From Centropus unirufus (Eukaryota; Chordata; Aves; Cuculiformes; Centropidae): DNA of 64,000 nt. Below, in pieces: positions 63,313 through 64,000 of this stretch (its first letter is position 1; each line of letters begins with the position of its first letter). Below the pieces are notes generated by a model. That model was not told the origin of the DNA. It did no database searches and saw nothing but the letters and a program-made list of their open reading frames with translations. The position numbers and the translations under genes are program-made. Location: the NCBI GenBank assembly GCA_013397695.1, contig VYZI01000041.1:3338987-3402986 (forward strand), in the 5' to 3' direction.

Positions 63313-63559
63313 AATACATTCTGTCCCCAGCTTTTGTCTCATTGCACATGACTGATGAAGATCACCCCCTCGTGTTGCCCAGGCCTGATAAAGGGCGCTT
63401 GCTTTCTGAAACACCAAAGGGAGTCTCAAGAGTTCGGTGTCAAAATAAACTCTGTAAGACTCATGTTGCAGTTTCAGAACGGGAGCATCCATTATCTGGC
63501 TGGGGCAAAACAAGGAAATGATCTTCATCTATCGTGTGCAGCGAGGCACAGAATGCATT
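63313..63559. repeat. Imperfect 247-bp palindrome (possible fold-back or MITE-type element)
   Basis: The left half read forward and the right half read as reverse complement share, in order, AATRCATTCTGT, TTGCACA/CTGCACA, GATGAAGATCA, GTTGCCC/TTTGCCCC, TTCTGAAAC and GAGTCT. The centre lies near 63,436-63,446, with a small loop between AAGAGTT and AAACTCT. Both strands therefore open with similar short peptides (MKI...), which is a consequence of the symmetry and not evidence of coding. No terminal target-site duplication was identified. Confidence 0.7.
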
Positions 63560-64000
63560 TCCCATATACAGATGGATTAATTTCCCCAGAAATCTTATTC
63601 ATATTCCATTACTTTCCCAGGACATATTTTAGTGTTATTATGAACTTCGGAAGAGTCAAATCTCTTGTTGATTTGGAGCTTTGGAGCCAGCCCTGCCTGA
63701 CCTTGCCTTTGAGACGGCGAAAGCCTGCAAGCAGAGAACACACAGACCCATCTGCTCAGCACGGATCAGACCGAACACAGGACGTTACCATCTTAAAGAA
63801 CGAACAGCGCCTCGGAAAACCCCTTTGAGAGGAAAAGATGGTCCCGGGGGGGGGCATTCTGTCTCACTTACAGAAAACGCAATTATTTAGTTAAGAATTA
63901 GCCCTACCTTAGTTTAATTTTTAAAAAAGACTCCACTTCTTGTAAAAGCAGCTACTTCTGGTATCAGTTTGCCGGCATTTTCGGCGCCGAGAGGTGGGGG

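Larger units (their letters stand above)
57567..64000 (-). other. SF3B1: SF3B1 intron 1 (partial)
   Basis: At least 6.4 kb of intron upstream of exon 2. The nine-codon exon 1 (MAKIAKTHE) was searched for by eye on the minus strand and not found, so it lies right of 64,000. Contents: a CR1 tail at 58.66 kb, an unexplained antisense open frame rich in cysteine (59,665-60,096), a CpG-richer patch (62,600-62,960), a 247-bp imperfect palindrome (63,313-63,559) and rising CpG content in the last 30 bases. Confidence 0.8.

Noticed and set aside
1..64000. CRISPR arrays, operons, insertion sequences or phage-type systems
   Set aside because: The window is a vertebrate nuclear sequence with introns and CR1 elements. 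No such structures are visible.

Overview
The window looks like a stretch of avian chromosome. Six or more truncated CR1 LINE tails are scattered through it, introns are compact, and the two recognisable genes (ANKRD44 and SF3B1) sit next to each other in the same orientation, as they do in mammals. From general knowledge this pair lies on chicken chromosome 7. The bird assignment is an inference from the CR1 tails and intron compaction, and I cannot name a species.

Layout, left to right. Positions 1 to about 19,569 are the start of the large first intron of ANKRD44 (minus strand). I recognise no further ANKRD44 exon there, only AT-rich or motif-dense patches and one CR1 fragment. At 19,570-19,596 lies the nine-codon first coding exon of ANKRD44, inside a CpG island of about 1.5 kb. 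That island also holds a GC-rich triplet repeat and a minisatellite of 49-69 bp units, interrupted by a 125-base assembly gap. Positions 20,700 to about 40,830 are intergenic: no gene is recognised, and three CR1 fragments plus a fourth near the SF3B1 3' end are present.

Positions 40,835-57,566 hold 24 of the 25 coding exons of SF3B1 on the minus strand, with a short 3' UTR. SF3B1 is the HEAT-repeat core of the U2 snRNP SF3b complex. All exon joins found keep frame and are GT-AG. Adding the standard 28-nt first coding exon, which is not in the window, gives a predicted protein of 1,301 residues, three shorter than human as I remember it; all three missing residues map to the disordered N-terminal region. 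Positions 57,567-64,000 are SF3B1 intron 1, which continues past the right edge. It carries a CR1 tail, a CpG-richer patch and a 247-bp imperfect palindrome.

The two genes have different jobs: SF3B1 acts in nuclear pre-mRNA splicing, and ANKRD44 is a predicted ankyrin-repeat regulatory subunit of protein phosphatase 6. Nothing here suggests an operon-like or horizontally acquired system. The observations most worth a second look are a candidate frame-breaking cassette exon in SF3B1 intron 4, a hairpin that puts AATAAA on both strands at the SF3B1 3' end, the ANKRD44 promoter minisatellite, and the palindrome near the right edge.
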